Positions 34,478-42,405 of a stretch of 42,405 bases of DNA are shown in pieces. The DNA lies in NCBI RefSeq assembly GCF_004521915.1, contig NZ_SDKD01000007.1:195515-237919 (forward strand), in the 5' to 3' direction. This DNA comes from Brevibacillus migulae (GTDB taxonomy: Bacteria; Bacillota; Bacilli; Brevibacillales; Brevibacillaceae). A model generated the notes under the pieces. The model was not told the origin of the DNA. It did not search any database and saw only the letters and a program-made list of their open reading frames with translations. The first letter of the stretch is position 1. The number at the start of each line of letters is the position of its first letter. A program made the position numbers and the translations under genes.

Positions 34478-35959
34478 TTATTTTTTCAGAGCGGCAATTG
34501 CTTCTTTCGCCACTTCCCGGTCATCAAAGGGCAGTACCTCGTTCTTGATGATTTGATAAGTCTCGTGTCCCTTGCCCGCAATCAAAATGCAATCATTGGG
34601 CTGGGCATGACGAATCGCGTACTGAATCGCTTCCCGACGGTCGACGATCTGTACATAGCGGTTTTCCTCCACACCCGTCAGACCAGCCGCCATGTCGGCA
34701 ATGATGGACGCAGGTTCTTCGGATCGAGGGTTATCTGATGTTAAGACGCTGATATCCGCATATTTTGTTGCAATTTGCGCCATAATTGGGCGTTTGGTAC
34801 GATCCCGATCCCCGCCGCAGCCTACCACGCAGAAGATCCGGCCTTGGGCGAACTCTTTTACCGTTACAAGCGCATTTTCCAAGCTGTCAGGCGTATGGGA
34901 ATAATCGACGAGCACAGCAAAATCCTGCCCCGCAACGACTGCTTCAAATCGTCCGTTGACCCCCTGAACAGCTTCCAAACTGCGTTTGATCTCTTCCAAA
35001 GAGATTCCTTCTGCCAAAGCGACTGCCGTAGCAGCCAATGCATTGTACACATTGAACTTACCGATGAGCTGCAGATTCATCGCGATGCTTCCTGCAAACG
35101 ATTGGACGACAAAAGAAGTTCCACGGCTGGTGATCTGGATTTGCTCGGCACGTACATCTGCCGGCTTGTCGATCCCATAGGTGACTACCCGAGCAGGAGT
35201 CACTTTGGCGAAAAGCTCAGATGCCTCGTCGTCAGCATTCAGCACGGCAGTCTTCATCATTTTCACATCATACTGGTTGCCAAGCTGTGCAAACAAGAGA
35301 GACTTGGCGAAACGATAGTTCTCCATCGTGACGTGGTAGTCCAAATGATCCTGGGTCAAATTGGTAAAGACCGCTGTATGTACATCACAGCCCCGCAGGC
35401 GCCCCATCTCCAGGGCATGCGAAGATGCTTCTATAATGGCATATTCGGTATCAATGTCGAGCATGCGTCGAAAGCTGTGCTGCAGCTCTAGGACATCCGG
35501 GGTCGTGTTTTTCACTTCTTCGACTTCATCCCCGATTCGCATATGAATCGTACCGATCAGTCCGGTCTTCTTCGCTTGATCACGGAGAATCCGATCAATC
35601 AGATGCGTCGTGGTCGTTTTGCCGTTCGTGCCAGTAACCCCGATCAATTTCATCTGACGCGTAGGGGATCCGTAGAACCGATCCGCCACAAGCGCCATTG
35701 CCCGTCGCGTATCAGGTACGATCACCTGCGCAACGGAAGCAGGCAAAAGCAGCTCCCGTTCCGTTAGAACAGCAACCGCACCTTGTTCCGCCGCCTTTTG
35801 CGCGAAATCATGACCGTCCACCGTAAAACCCGGAAGGCAGACGAACAAATATCCTTCCTTCACTTTACGTGAATCTGCTGTCATACCCGTAATCTCAATG
35901 TTGTCATCTCCCACCGTGCGAACTAGCAGCAAGGGAAAAAGCAGATCCTTCAACAACAT
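34478..35959 (-). CDS. murE: UDP-MurNAc-tripeptide synthetase, meso-diaminopimelate type (MurE)
   Basis: The 493-aa Mur ligase adds the third residue of the stem peptide. It has ADSRKVKEGYLFV near the N-terminus, the P-loop GVTGTNGKTTTTH (core 110-116), the carbamylated-Lys region YRFAKSLLF and the substrate motif DNPRSEEP (DNPR 409-412), which marks meso-diaminopimelate as the added residue. The start is ATG 35959 with GGGGTG upstream; the longer frame begins with a TTG at 36001 and is less likely. It follows spoVD, as in Bacillus. Confidence 0.95.
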   Translation of the reverse strand: MLLKDLLFPLLLVRTVGDDNIEITGMTADSRKVKEGYLFVCLPGFTVDGHDFAQKAAEQGAVAVLTERELLLPASVAQVIVPDTRRAMALVADRFYGSPTRQMKLIGVTGTNGKTTTTHLIDRILRDQAKKTGLIGTIHMRIGDEVEEVKNTTPDVLELQHSFRRMLDIDTEYAIIEASSHALEMGRLRGCDVHTAVFTNLTQDHLDYHVTMENYRFAKSLLFAQLGNQYDVKMMKTAVLNADDEASELFAKVTPARVVTYGIDKPADVRAEQIQITSRGTSFVVQSFAGSIAMNLQLIGKFNVYNALAATAVALAEGISLEEIKRSLEAVQGVNGRFEAVVAGQDFAVLVDYSHTPDSLENALVTVKEFAQGRIFCVVGCGGDRDRTKRPIMAQIATKYADISVLTSDNPRSEEPASIIADMAAGLTGVEENRYVQIVDRREAIQYAIRHAQPNDCILIAGKGHETYQIIKNEVLPFDDREVAKEAIAALKK

Positions 35960-36057
35960 GACAATGGCACCCCATTTTCCATCTAATCTAGTATTGACCA
36001 ATGCAATCCATTTTCAACATACAGGGAAACCCCTCTATCCAAAAACTCATTTTATCT

Positions 36058-37977
36058 CTATGGGCTCGGTTTGTCACCCAAATAGATGCGAATTTTTGAA
36101 CCTTCCGCGACCTTGACGCCTGGCGCCGGCGACTGCTTGACGACATGTGTACCTTTTCCGGAAACCACCAAGGGCAATACGTCATACGAGGTTGCAATCT
36201 CCTTCAGCGAAAGACCGACCACATTCGGAACCTCGAGCAGCGGCTTTTCGGGATACACATACTCTCGCTCAATCGGACTCGGACGTTTTGGCACGTTCAT
36301 ATATTGCAGAGAGGAATCGATGATATTTTTCACACTCGGCGCTGCAATCAATCCACCGAAGGCGAGCGCTTTGGGATTATCTACAGCGAAATACACGAGA
36401 ATCTGCGGATCATCAGCCGGTGCGAAGCCGATAAACGATACGATGTATTCACCATCCACATAGCGGCCATTCCGCACCTTTTGTGCCGTACCTGTCTTTC
36501 CGCCAACCCGATACCCTTCAATATACGCTTGGCGTCCTGTCCCCTTTGCCACGACGGACTCCAGCGCATTGCGCACCTTCTCCGAGGTCTCTGGGGTGAT
36601 GACCTGGCGCACGACGGTCGGCTCCGTCCTGCCGATGATGCCGTGTGTGATGCTGTCCCGCCATTCCTTGGCCACATAGGGCTTCATCAGCTTGCCGCCA
36701 TTGATTGCGGCTGCCACCGCCGCCATCTGCTGGATCGGCGTGACGGAAACCCCCTGTCCAAAGGATGTCGTCCCCAGCTCGACCGGGCCAACGCGGTTCA
36801 GGTTGAACAGCAGCCCATTTTCTTCTCCCAGCAGGTCAATGCCTGTTTTTTTCCCAAAGCCAAACTTCTCGATATAGCGGAACAACCGCTCTTTCTGCAA
36901 GCGTTGTCCCATCGTGACAAACCCCGGGTTGCAGGAGTTTTCGACCACTTCCAGCATCGTCTCCTGACCGTGCCCCTGACGCTTCCAGCAGCGCAGCCGT
37001 TTCCCTGCCACCATGATATAGCCCGGATCAAAAAAGGCTTCATTCAGCTCCACTACCCCTTCGTTGAGGGCAGCGGCGAGCGTGACGATTTTAAAGGTCG
37101 AACCAGGCTCGTACGTCTTCCAGATAGGCAGATTCCGGTTGTATACCTCCGTCGGATAATCCCGATAGTGTGCTGGCTCATATGTGGGCCGGCTGCCCAT
37201 CCCCAGGATTTCACCCGTCTTCGGATTCATCGCGACGGCCAGCACATCGTCCGGTTGATAGGCCACGACCGCCTGATCCAGCTCTCGTTCGATAAACGAT
37301 TGGATTTTTTCGTCAATGGTCAGGTACATGTCCATCCCATCGATAGGCGGCGTATATTTTTCCGCATCGCCAGGCATAATTCTCCCGGTTGCATCAGACG
37401 GATAAGACACATATCCTTCTTTTCCCTGCAAAAATTGATCATAAATCTTTTCCAAGCCCGTGAGCCCCTGATTGTCAATGCCTGTGAACCCTAAAATATG
37501 AGCCGCCATGGAGCCGTTGGGATAGTTGCGCATCGTATCGTTGGTGATGCGGATCCCCGGAAGATTCAAAGCTTGGATCTGCTTTGCCTTGTCCTCCGAG
37601 ATTTTGCGGCCACCCGGAATGTTGACGCTGCTGGCCACTTTGGTAATGGCTTTATAGACAACCTCTTCCTTTTGACCGAGAATGACAGCCAGCTTTTTGG
37701 CGGTCTCTTTTTTGTCGGGAATCTGCACCGGAATTCCAATCACAGATGGGACATTGATATTATTGACGAGCGGCTCCCCATTGCGATCGTAGATGATGCC
37801 GCGCTTTGGCTGAAAAGGAATGTCGCGCGTGGCCAGCTTGTTCGCTTTATCCATGAGCCATTGGCCTTGCACCAGCTGTATATACCCGAGACGCGTAATC
37901 AACCCAGTATACAAAACAAATCCGACGATCATCGCGATGAAAATGCGGCGACGAACCGTTACGTTGGAAACCCGCAA
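36058..37977 (-). CDS. spoVD: SpoVD, sporulation-specific class B penicillin-binding protein
   Basis: The 639-aa transpeptidase has one N-terminal membrane helix (about 10-30), a dimerisation region with RGIIYDRNGEPL, and the penicillin-binding domain with STFK (S293), SCN (348-350) and KTG (494-496). A single PASTA domain (about 575-638) closes the protein, the form that separates SpoVD from vegetative PBP2B here. It cross-links spore cortex peptidoglycan with SpoVE. The start is TTG 37977. Its ribosome site GGGGTGG is buried in the 3' arm of an inverted repeat, which may restrain translation. It is the second PBP gene, about 70 bp after pbpB. Confidence 0.93.
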   Translation of the reverse strand: MRVSNVTVRRRIFIAMIVGFVLYTGLITRLGYIQLVQGQWLMDKANKLATRDIPFQPKRGIIYDRNGEPLVNNINVPSVIGIPVQIPDKKETAKKLAVILGQKEEVVYKAITKVASSVNIPGGRKISEDKAKQIQALNLPGIRITNDTMRNYPNGSMAAHILGFTGIDNQGLTGLEKIYDQFLQGKEGYVSYPSDATGRIMPGDAEKYTPPIDGMDMYLTIDEKIQSFIERELDQAVVAYQPDDVLAVAMNPKTGEILGMGSRPTYEPAHYRDYPTEVYNRNLPIWKTYEPGSTFKIVTLAAALNEGVVELNEAFFDPGYIMVAGKRLRCWKRQGHGQETMLEVVENSCNPGFVTMGQRLQKERLFRYIEKFGFGKKTGIDLLGEENGLLFNLNRVGPVELGTTSFGQGVSVTPIQQMAAVAAAINGGKLMKPYVAKEWRDSITHGIIGRTEPTVVRQVITPETSEKVRNALESVVAKGTGRQAYIEGYRVGGKTGTAQKVRNGRYVDGEYIVSFIGFAPADDPQILVYFAVDNPKALAFGGLIAAPSVKNIIDSSLQYMNVPKRPSPIEREYVYPEKPLLEVPNVVGLSLKEIATSYDVLPLVVSGKGTHVVKQSPAPGVKVAEGSKIRIYLGDKPSP

Positions 37978-37986
37978 TTCCGACCA

Positions 37987-38033
37987 CCCCTTGCGAATAG
38001 GTTTGTCTCTTTCCTACCCTATTCGCAAAAGGG
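37987..38033 (-). promoter_or_regulatory. Hairpin overlapping the spoVD ribosome binding site
   Basis: TTGCGAATAGG (37991-38001) and CCTATTCGCAA (38018-38028) are perfect 11-bp complements, extended by CCC/GGG on the outside. On the mRNA the 3' arm runs into AAGGGGTGG, the spoVD ribosome site. There is no T-run, so occlusion of translation or RNA stability is more likely than termination. Confidence 0.65.
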
Positions 38034-38047
38034 ACTGGTTAGAACCG

Positions 38048-40264
38048 TTACGGCGAGGCGCCCGGCGCCAGCGTAATTTGCAATCGTTCCTTCCCTTTCA
38101 ACGTCGTTCCAGGGGGGATGCTCTGCGTAGTCACAAAACCCGAACCTGTCGGTGCCACATCGATTTGCAGGAGAGACGCAAATTCCATCACTTCCCGCAG
38201 CGATTTGCCACGGAGATCAGGCATGCGCGTGCCTGCGACCCGATCGGTGACGAGGTACACCTGCGCACCCGTACCGACCCTTTCCATCGGAGCGGGAAGC
38301 TGTGCCGTGATTTTTGTCCCGGTCCCAATTGTGGTGAGCTTGAAGCCATCCTGCTTGACCCGTTTTTCGGCGCTGCTTGTCGGCATGCCCAACAGCTTCG
38401 GCATCGTTTTCTCTCCGGCAGGCGGCTTGATTTCCGGTGCAGAAGCCACGACTTTGTCCCCGCTCTTCAATTGCGGCTTCTGTTGCAGGTATTGCAAGCT
38501 TTTCGACATGACCGAGTTAAAGATCGGTGATACCGTCAAAAAGCCGAGTCGGCTGGAGTCCGCATCCGTTTGCGGATCATCTACGACTACATAGATCAAA
38601 AGCCGCGGCTTATCAACAGGTGCGAAACCGATAAATGAAACGACATATTGTCCTTCCGCAATCTTTCCTGTTTTTTCATCGTATTTTTGCGCAGTCCCTG
38701 TTTTCCCTGCAACCTGATAGCTATCCGATTTATAAGCCCAGCCTGTACCATGTTCGCTGCTGACGACGGTCTCCAGAATCTCCCTGGTCTGTTTCGCAGT
38801 TGCTTCGGAAACCACCCGTTTGACAACTTCTCGGTCAAACCTTTTGACGACTGCCCCTGTATGGGGATCCCTCAGTTCCTTGACAATCCGCGGCTTCAAC
38901 AGCTCTCCGCCATTTGCAATCGCACCGACTGCCGCCACCTGCTGGATCGCAGTCACGGCCACCCCTTGACCGAAAGTCGTTACCGCTACGTCACGCTGCG
39001 AGACCGCTTTGGACAAATCCCGCATGATCCCTTTACGTTCCCCTGGCAGTTGTATGCCTGTCAATTGGCCAATCCCAAAGTCTTTAAAATATTTCCCCAG
39101 CAGTTCTTGTTTGAGCCGCTCATAGCCAAGGATGACGAACGCCACGTTACTCGAACGCTGCACCCCTTCAAGGAACGTGATGCTGCCCCAGCCTAGCCCG
39201 TTATTATGGTCCTTGATCGGCGCACCCTTCAGCTTCCGGTACGAACCGGATGGGTATTTTTCATTTGGATTAAACATGCCTTCTTCGATCGCTGCAGCCA
39301 GCGTGATGATCTTAAATGTCGAGCCTGGCTCGAATATGTAGCTGATTGCCGCGTTTTCGAAGTTCTCAATATCCCAATATTGATTCGGATTGAATTGCGG
39401 ACGATTCCCCATCGCCAGGATCTCGCCGGTCATCGGATCCGATACGACGACTGTCACCTTTTTCGGTTTATACTCGCTCTCTGTTTTGTCGAGTGCTTGT
39501 TCCACATATTCTTGGATTTGCTGATCGATGGTTGTCACGACGTTCAGGCCATCGATAGCCGGCTTGTACTCCGCTTCTCCCTGCGGCAATTGATATCCCG
39601 CAGCGTCTCGCATCATTTGGAGTTCGCCGGGCTTGCCGCGCAGCTCCTCATCGAATTGCGCTTCCAGCCCCATGTTGGTCTTGTTGTCATACGTGATGTA
39701 TCCAAGCACATGCGAAGCAAAGCTGTTGTTCGGGTAAACACGCTTGGTCGTGTCTTTCAAATAGATCCCAGGGAGACGATTTTCCTCGGATGGTTCGCCT
39801 TTTTCGTTTTTCGGAAACTGCAGGGCGAGGATCGCGTTTTTCTGCTCCTCCGAGTACTTGTTTCGTCCCGGTTTGCCGATGTCTACCCAGTTTCCCTTGG
39901 GTCTCGTGAGCTGCTCAAGCAACTCCTGCTCCGGCATTTTCAAGATGGGGGCCAGCTTTGAAGCCGTATAATAAGGATCCTTGACGACCAATTCCGCGTC
40001 TTCTTCTTTGCTCGGACGCAAGTATGCTGAAATCGTGTACGCTTTCCCCTCATAAGCAAGCGGTTCTCCGTTGCGATCGAGGATGGAGCCTCTTTTGGGC
40101 GCGATGATATTGTCTCTCTCCCACTGCTCTTTTGCCATGCCCATGATCCACGGTGCGTTGACCGTCTGCACCCACCACACCCGTACACCGAGCAATGTAA
40201 ATAGCAGCACGAAACAAAGACCCAACGTAAAAATGCGCCAGTTCATGCGTTTTGTTTGACTCAC
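38048..40264 (-). CDS. pbpB: Penicillin-binding protein 2B (septal transpeptidase)
   Basis: The 738-aa class B PBP has a membrane helix (about 12-32), a pedestal domain with KRGSILDRNGEPLA, and the transpeptidase domain with STFK (S315), SSN (371-373) and KTG (521-523). Two PASTA domains follow (about 610-735). It cross-links septal peptidoglycan in the divisome with FtsL and DivIB. The start is GTG 40264, with GAGGTGAA upstream. A terminator-like hairpin lies between it and ftsL, and a second stem follows before spoVD, so expression may be adjusted separately. Confidence 0.94.
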   Translation of the reverse strand: MSQTKRMNWRIFTLGLCFVLLFTLLGVRVWWVQTVNAPWIMGMAKEQWERDNIIAPKRGSILDRNGEPLAYEGKAYTISAYLRPSKEEDAELVVKDPYYTASKLAPILKMPEQELLEQLTRPKGNWVDIGKPGRNKYSEEQKNAILALQFPKNEKGEPSEENRLPGIYLKDTTKRVYPNNSFASHVLGYITYDNKTNMGLEAQFDEELRGKPGELQMMRDAAGYQLPQGEAEYKPAIDGLNVVTTIDQQIQEYVEQALDKTESEYKPKKVTVVVSDPMTGEILAMGNRPQFNPNQYWDIENFENAAISYIFEPGSTFKIITLAAAIEEGMFNPNEKYPSGSYRKLKGAPIKDHNNGLGWGSITFLEGVQRSSNVAFVILGYERLKQELLGKYFKDFGIGQLTGIQLPGERKGIMRDLSKAVSQRDVAVTTFGQGVAVTAIQQVAAVGAIANGGELLKPRIVKELRDPHTGAVVKRFDREVVKRVVSEATAKQTREILETVVSSEHGTGWAYKSDSYQVAGKTGTAQKYDEKTGKIAEGQYVVSFIGFAPVDKPRLLIYVVVDDPQTDADSSRLGFLTVSPIFNSVMSKSLQYLQQKPQLKSGDKVVASAPEIKPPAGEKTMPKLLGMPTSSAEKRVKQDGFKLTTIGTGTKITAQLPAPMERVGTGAQVYLVTDRVAGTRMPDLRGKSLREVMEFASLLQIDVAPTGSGFVTTQSIPPGTTLKGKERLQITLAPGASP

Positions 40265-40314
40265 GCGTGTTCACCTCAACTATTGGCTTTCCGATAAGGT
40301 TTCTCCCCAGAAAA

Positions 40315-40343
40315 GAAAAATGTTACCCCCATCGCGGTAACAT
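40315..40343 (-). terminator. Attenuator-like hairpin between ftsL and pbpB
   Basis: On the minus strand ATGTTACC and GGTAACAT form a perfect 8-bp stem (40343-40336 with 40327-40320) around an 8-nt loop, followed by TTTTTC and TTTTCT. It begins about 5 bp after the ftsL stop and looks like an intrinsic terminator, inside a run of division genes. Confidence 0.65.
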
Positions 40344-40348
40344 CATGT

Positions 40349-40756
40349 CTAATTGCTTTTTTTCGCTTCTGTCTTTTTATTCGGCTTTTCGCTCCCTACG
40401 ACATGTACAGCCTCATTTTGTTGCTGCATCCCCAATTCCGCGGCGACCGCTTCAATGCGGGAGCGGCTGCTCATCTCTTCAATTTTCAGCTGGAGCGAAG
40501 CATTTGTTTCTTGGGCGTTGGCAATTTCCATCTTTGCCTTTTGGATCTCATGGTTGTATTGGGAGATCTGCACGTATCTCGTTCCTACAAATCCGACGCC
40601 TAACACCAGCACAAGAACGACAAACAGATACAGCAGCTTCTCCATAGCGGGTATGGATGGCTTTGTCTTCAGTGTTCGCTTGGTCTTGGTTGTTTTGTAT
40701 GTAGATTGCTTCTGCTCGACTTCCATGGCCAGGTTTCCCCGGTAATAGTAACTCAA
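40349..40756 (-). CDS. ftsL: Cell division protein FtsL
   Basis: The 135-aa bitopic protein has a basic cytoplasmic N-terminus (about 1-38), one membrane helix (about 40-58) and an extracellular leucine-zipper-like coiled coil (about 65-105: NHEIQKAKMEIANAQETN...LQLKIEEM), ending in AAELGMQ, typical of FtsL. It joins DivIB and DivIC in the divisome. The start is TTG 40756, behind AAGGAGGG with an 8-nt gap. It sits between rsmH and pbpB. Confidence 0.9.
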   Translation of the reverse strand: MSYYYRGNLAMEVEQKQSTYKTTKTKRTLKTKPSIPAMEKLLYLFVVLVLVLGVGFVGTRYVQISQYNHEIQKAKMEIANAQETNASLQLKIEEMSSRSRIEAVAAELGMQQQNEAVHVVGSEKPNKKTEAKKSN

Positions 40757-40798
40757 CCTGTCTCCCTCCTTACTTTAGCTGTAATGATCCTGGAAAAG

Positions 40799-41737
40799 CT
40801 ACTGGATTTTTTCGCCAATCCGCAGCTTGGCAGATCGTGCGCGCGGGTTGGCCTCCAGCTCCGCTTCTGACGGCAAAATCGGTTTTCTTGTGATGATTTT
40901 CAAGATGGGTTGATTGCCGCAGTTGCAAACTGGAAAACCAGGCGGACAGACGCAGCCCTTGGCAAATTCATTAAACGTTTGCTTGCATATACGGTCTTCC
41001 AGCGAGTGGAAGGTAATGACGCTCACACGGCCTTGCGGATTCAACACCTCGACAGCATCTGTCACTGCATCCTGGAAAGCGTTCAGCTCATCATTCACAG
41101 CGATGCGAATGGCTTGAAACGTACGTTTTGCCGGGTGCGGACCTGTCCTTCTTGCCGCAGCCGGAATCGCTTCCTTGATAATTTCGACAAGCTGCCCCGT
41201 CGTTTCGATCGGTGCTTTTTGCCGATGATTGACGATTTGCCGGGAAATTTTGCGGGAAAACTTCTCTTCGCCGTATTCCCAAATGATTTTGGCCAGTTCC
41301 TCCTCGTCCCAATCATTGACCACATCGTATGCGGAAAGGGGGGCATCCTGATCCATGCGCATATCCAACGGCGCATCGGCATTATAGCTGAAGCCTCTAT
41401 CTCCTTCGTCAAGCTGCGGCGATGAAACACCCAAATCAAACAGCACTCCATCGACACCAGTCAGGTTCAAATCAGCGATGACTTGCTTCAATTCACGGAA
41501 ATTGCTTTTCACAAGCGTAACCTTGTCACCAAAGACAGCCAGCTTTTCTTTCGCATTGGCAAGGGCGATATCATCCTGATCAATGGAGATTAATCTGCCA
41601 TTCTCCCCAAGCTGGGAAGCGATCAGGCTGCTGTGTCCGGCTCCGCCGAGCGTGCAGTCGACATAAATGCCGTCCGGGCGGATATTCAAGCCTTTTACAG
41701 CTTCTTCTTTCAAAACGGTAATATGATGAAACGACAA
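40799..41737 (-). CDS. rsmH: 16S rRNA m4C1402 methyltransferase RsmH (MraW)
   Basis: The 312-aa SAM-dependent enzyme methylates N4 of C1402 in 16S rRNA. The SAM loop is [12 protein letters not shown] (26-37); [36 protein letters not shown] and [10 protein letters not shown] are the family signatures. An unusual Cys-containing segment ([13 protein letters not shown]) lies near the C-terminus, as in many Firmicute members. The start is TTG 41737, with GGGAG upstream. It is 16 bp after mraZ. Confidence 0.95.
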   Translation of the reverse strand: MSFHHITVLKEEAVKGLNIRPDGIYVDCTLGGAGHSSLIASQLGENGRLISIDQDDIALANAKEKLAVFGDKVTLVKSNFRELKQVIADLNLTGVDGVLFDLGVSSPQLDEGDRGFSYNADAPLDMRMDQDAPLSAYDVVNDWDEEELAKIIWEYGEEKFSRKISRQIVNHRQKAPIETTGQLVEIIKEAIPAAARRTGPHPAKRTFQAIRIAVNDELNAFQDAVTDAVEVLNPQGRVSVITFHSLEDRICKQTFNEFAKGCVCPPGFPVCNCGNQPILKIITRKPILPSEAELEANPRARSAKLRIGEKIQ

Positions 41738-41753
41738 TGCTGTTCACTCCCGC

Positions 41754-42185
41754 CTACAAGTTAAAATCTACGAGTTTTTCTGCAATCTCACTAAAGGAAC
41801 CTTCCGATTGGTTGAAGTAATCCTCCCAACGCTCCTTGCTCCATACCTCTACGCGATTGGATACACCAATCACCACGCACTCTTTTTGCAATCCGGCATG
41901 CTCACGCAGATTGGACGGTATATTTACCCTTCCCTGCTTGTCCCACTCACATTCGGTGGCTCCGGAGAAGAAAAAGCGCGTAAACGCACGTGCATCCGCC
42001 TTCGTAAAGGGCAAGGTCTTCAACTTTTCCTCCAGTATTCTCCACTCGTCCATCGGGTAAGCAAACAAACATTGGTCAAGCCCGCGGGTAATAACAAAAG
42101 AAGCTCCGAGGCCTTCACGGAACTTGGCAGGGATGGTAAGACGGCCTTTGTCGTCGATGCTGTGCTGAAATTCACCCATAAACAT
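41754..42185 (-). CDS. mraZ: Transcriptional regulator MraZ
   Basis: This 143-aa protein, the usual length, contains two AbrB-like swapped-hairpin MraZ domains, beginning [24 protein letters not shown] and repeating as [19 protein letters not shown] near residue 85. It is the first gene of the dcw cluster and binds direct repeats upstream of its own gene, repressing or activating the cluster in different bacteria. The start is ATG 42185; upstream codons to 42221 read through the binding repeats and are not family-like. The ribosome site GGGGGAA lies inside the last repeat. Confidence 0.95.
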   Translation of the reverse strand: MFMGEFQHSIDDKGRLTIPAKFREGLGASFVITRGLDQCLFAYPMDEWRILEEKLKTLPFTKADARAFTRFFFSGATECEWDKQGRVNIPSNLREHAGLQKECVVIGVSNRVEVWSKERWEDYFNQSEGSFSEIAEKLVDFNL

Positions 42186-42190
42186 GCCGG

Positions 42191-42241
42191 CTTCCCCCAC
42201 TTTCCTCCCGCTGTCCTCCACTTTCCCCCACTTTCCCCCAC
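42191..42241 (-). promoter_or_regulatory. Probable MraZ operator: five ~10-bp direct repeats
   Basis: On the minus strand five units follow each other: GTGGGGGAAA (42241-42232), GTGGGGGAAA (42231-42222), GTGGAGGACA (42221-42212), GCGGGAGGAAA (42211-42201) and GTGGGGGAAG (42200-42191). MraZ homologues bind 10-bp-spaced TGGG/AAAGTGG-type repeats before mraZ. The array lies between the candidate promoter and the start codon. Confidence 0.75.
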
Positions 42242-42258
42242 TTGACTACCTATTCGCT

Positions 42259-42287
42259 ATTATATTAGAAAAACTTGGCTACGCCAA
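42259..42287 (-). promoter_or_regulatory. Candidate sigma-A promoter of mraZ and the dcw cluster
   Basis: The minus strand has TTGGCG (42287-42282), a 17-nt spacer and a perfect TATAAT (42264-42259). The -35 box (four of six) falls inside a dispersed hairpin repeat. Transcription would begin near 42252, just before the operator-like repeats. Confidence 0.6.
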
Positions 42288-42309
42288 GCCCTTTGGCGGA
42301 GCTTAGTTT
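42268..42309. repeat. Dispersed hairpin repeat, copy upstream of mraZ
   Basis: GCTACGCCAA and TTGGCGGAGC form a long stem with one mismatch; AAAAACT and AGTTTTT flank it as an outer inverted pair. The element GAAAAACTTGGCTACGCC...TTTGGCGGAGC is nearly the same as the sigG-leader copy at 19638-19677. It could also act as a terminator in both directions. Confidence 0.75.
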
Positions 42310-42338
42310 TTCTTATTTCGATAAGAATGCTAATCGAT

Positions 42339-42366
42339 AAAAAAAAACCTGCTTTTGTAAGCAGGT
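42339..42366 (-). terminator. Terminator of the gene upstream of mraZ (outside window)
   Basis: On the minus strand ACCTGCT and AGCAGGT form a 7-bp stem followed by nine T. It would end a minus-strand transcript entering from the right edge, isolating the dcw promoter. Confidence 0.8.
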
Positions 42367-42367
42367 C

Positions 42368-42399
42368 AGGCTGTCGAGAAAGTCGACAGCCTTTTTATT
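42368..42399 (+). terminator. Second strong hairpin at the right edge
   Basis: AGGCTGTCGA and TCGACAGCCT form a perfect 10-bp stem around GAAAG, followed on plus by TTTTATTT. On plus it is a good terminator; on minus it would form a tandem hairpin with the neighbour at 42339-42366. The true direction depends on the gene beyond the window. Confidence 0.55.
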
Positions 42400-42405
42400 T
42401 CTCTA

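Noticed and set aside
36145..37494. 449-codon plus-strand open frame opposite spoVD
   Set aside because: Antisense shadow of an intact penicillin-binding protein, rich in His, Cys and Arg, without family motifs.
42191..42241. Repeats as an N-terminal extension of MraZ
   Set aside because: The frame is open to 42221, but [15 protein letters not shown] is the conserved start and the upstream codons are only the operator repeats.

Overview
This window looks like the chromosome of an endospore-forming, Gram-positive Firmicute, most likely Brevibacillus or a close Paenibacillaceae relative. The taxon is an inference from gene order and protein character; no database search was possible. Strong GGAGG-type ribosome sites, the spoIIGA-sigE-sigG module, spoVD, spoVE, a CotF-type coat protein and a T-box in front of ileS all fit. 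No mobile element, phage gene, rRNA, tRNA or CRISPR array was seen.

Layout. (1) 1-4.3 kb: a CotF-like coat protein and DNA topoisomerase III on the minus strand, a TerC-family membrane protein on plus, and a YtkD-like Nudix hydrolase on minus. (2) 4.4-10 kb: an accessory-looking metabolic island. Four plus-strand genes (three short-chain dehydrogenases around a sugar-phosphate-isomerase-like TIM barrel) converge on a minus-strand MFS transporter and a mandelate-racemase-type enolase-superfamily enzyme. A YteA-like zinc-finger protein follows. (3) 10.9-18.1 kb, all minus: ileS with its T-box leader and promoter, divIVA, ylmH, ylmG, sepF, ylmE, pgeF (ylmD) and ylmC. (4) 18.1-21.5 kb: a 0.69-kb non-coding stretch with two large imperfect palindromes, then sigG, sigE and spoIIGA. 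(5) 21.8-42.2 kb, all minus: the division and cell wall (dcw) cluster. In transcription order it runs mraZ, rsmH, ftsL, pbpB, spoVD, murE, mraY, murD, spoVE, murG, murB, murA, divIB, two DUF881 genes, sbp, ftsA, ftsZ. murF is not among them.

How it works together. The dcw genes make the lipid II precursor (murA, murB, murD, murE, mraY, murG), assemble the divisome (ftsL, divIB, pbpB, ftsA, ftsZ, sepF) and supply sporulation-specific septum and cortex enzymes (spoVD, spoVE). The adjacent spoIIGA-sigE-sigG block turns the asymmetric septum into compartment-specific transcription. DivIVA marks poles and septa.

The most interesting material is regulatory and non-coding: a five-copy 10-bp repeat in the mraZ leader that looks like a MraZ operator; a dispersed hairpin repeat found near mraZ, sigG and spoIIGA; the two ~200-bp palindromes between sigG and ylmC; a sigma-F-type promoter and structured leader before sigG; a hairpin covering the spoVD ribosome site; several terminator-like hairpins inside the dcw cluster; and ~68-bp tandem repeats between murE and mraY. 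No wholly new multi-gene system was recognised. The metabolic island at 4.4-10 kb, whose first dehydrogenase lacks the usual catalytic Ser and Tyr, is the best candidate for undescribed biochemistry.
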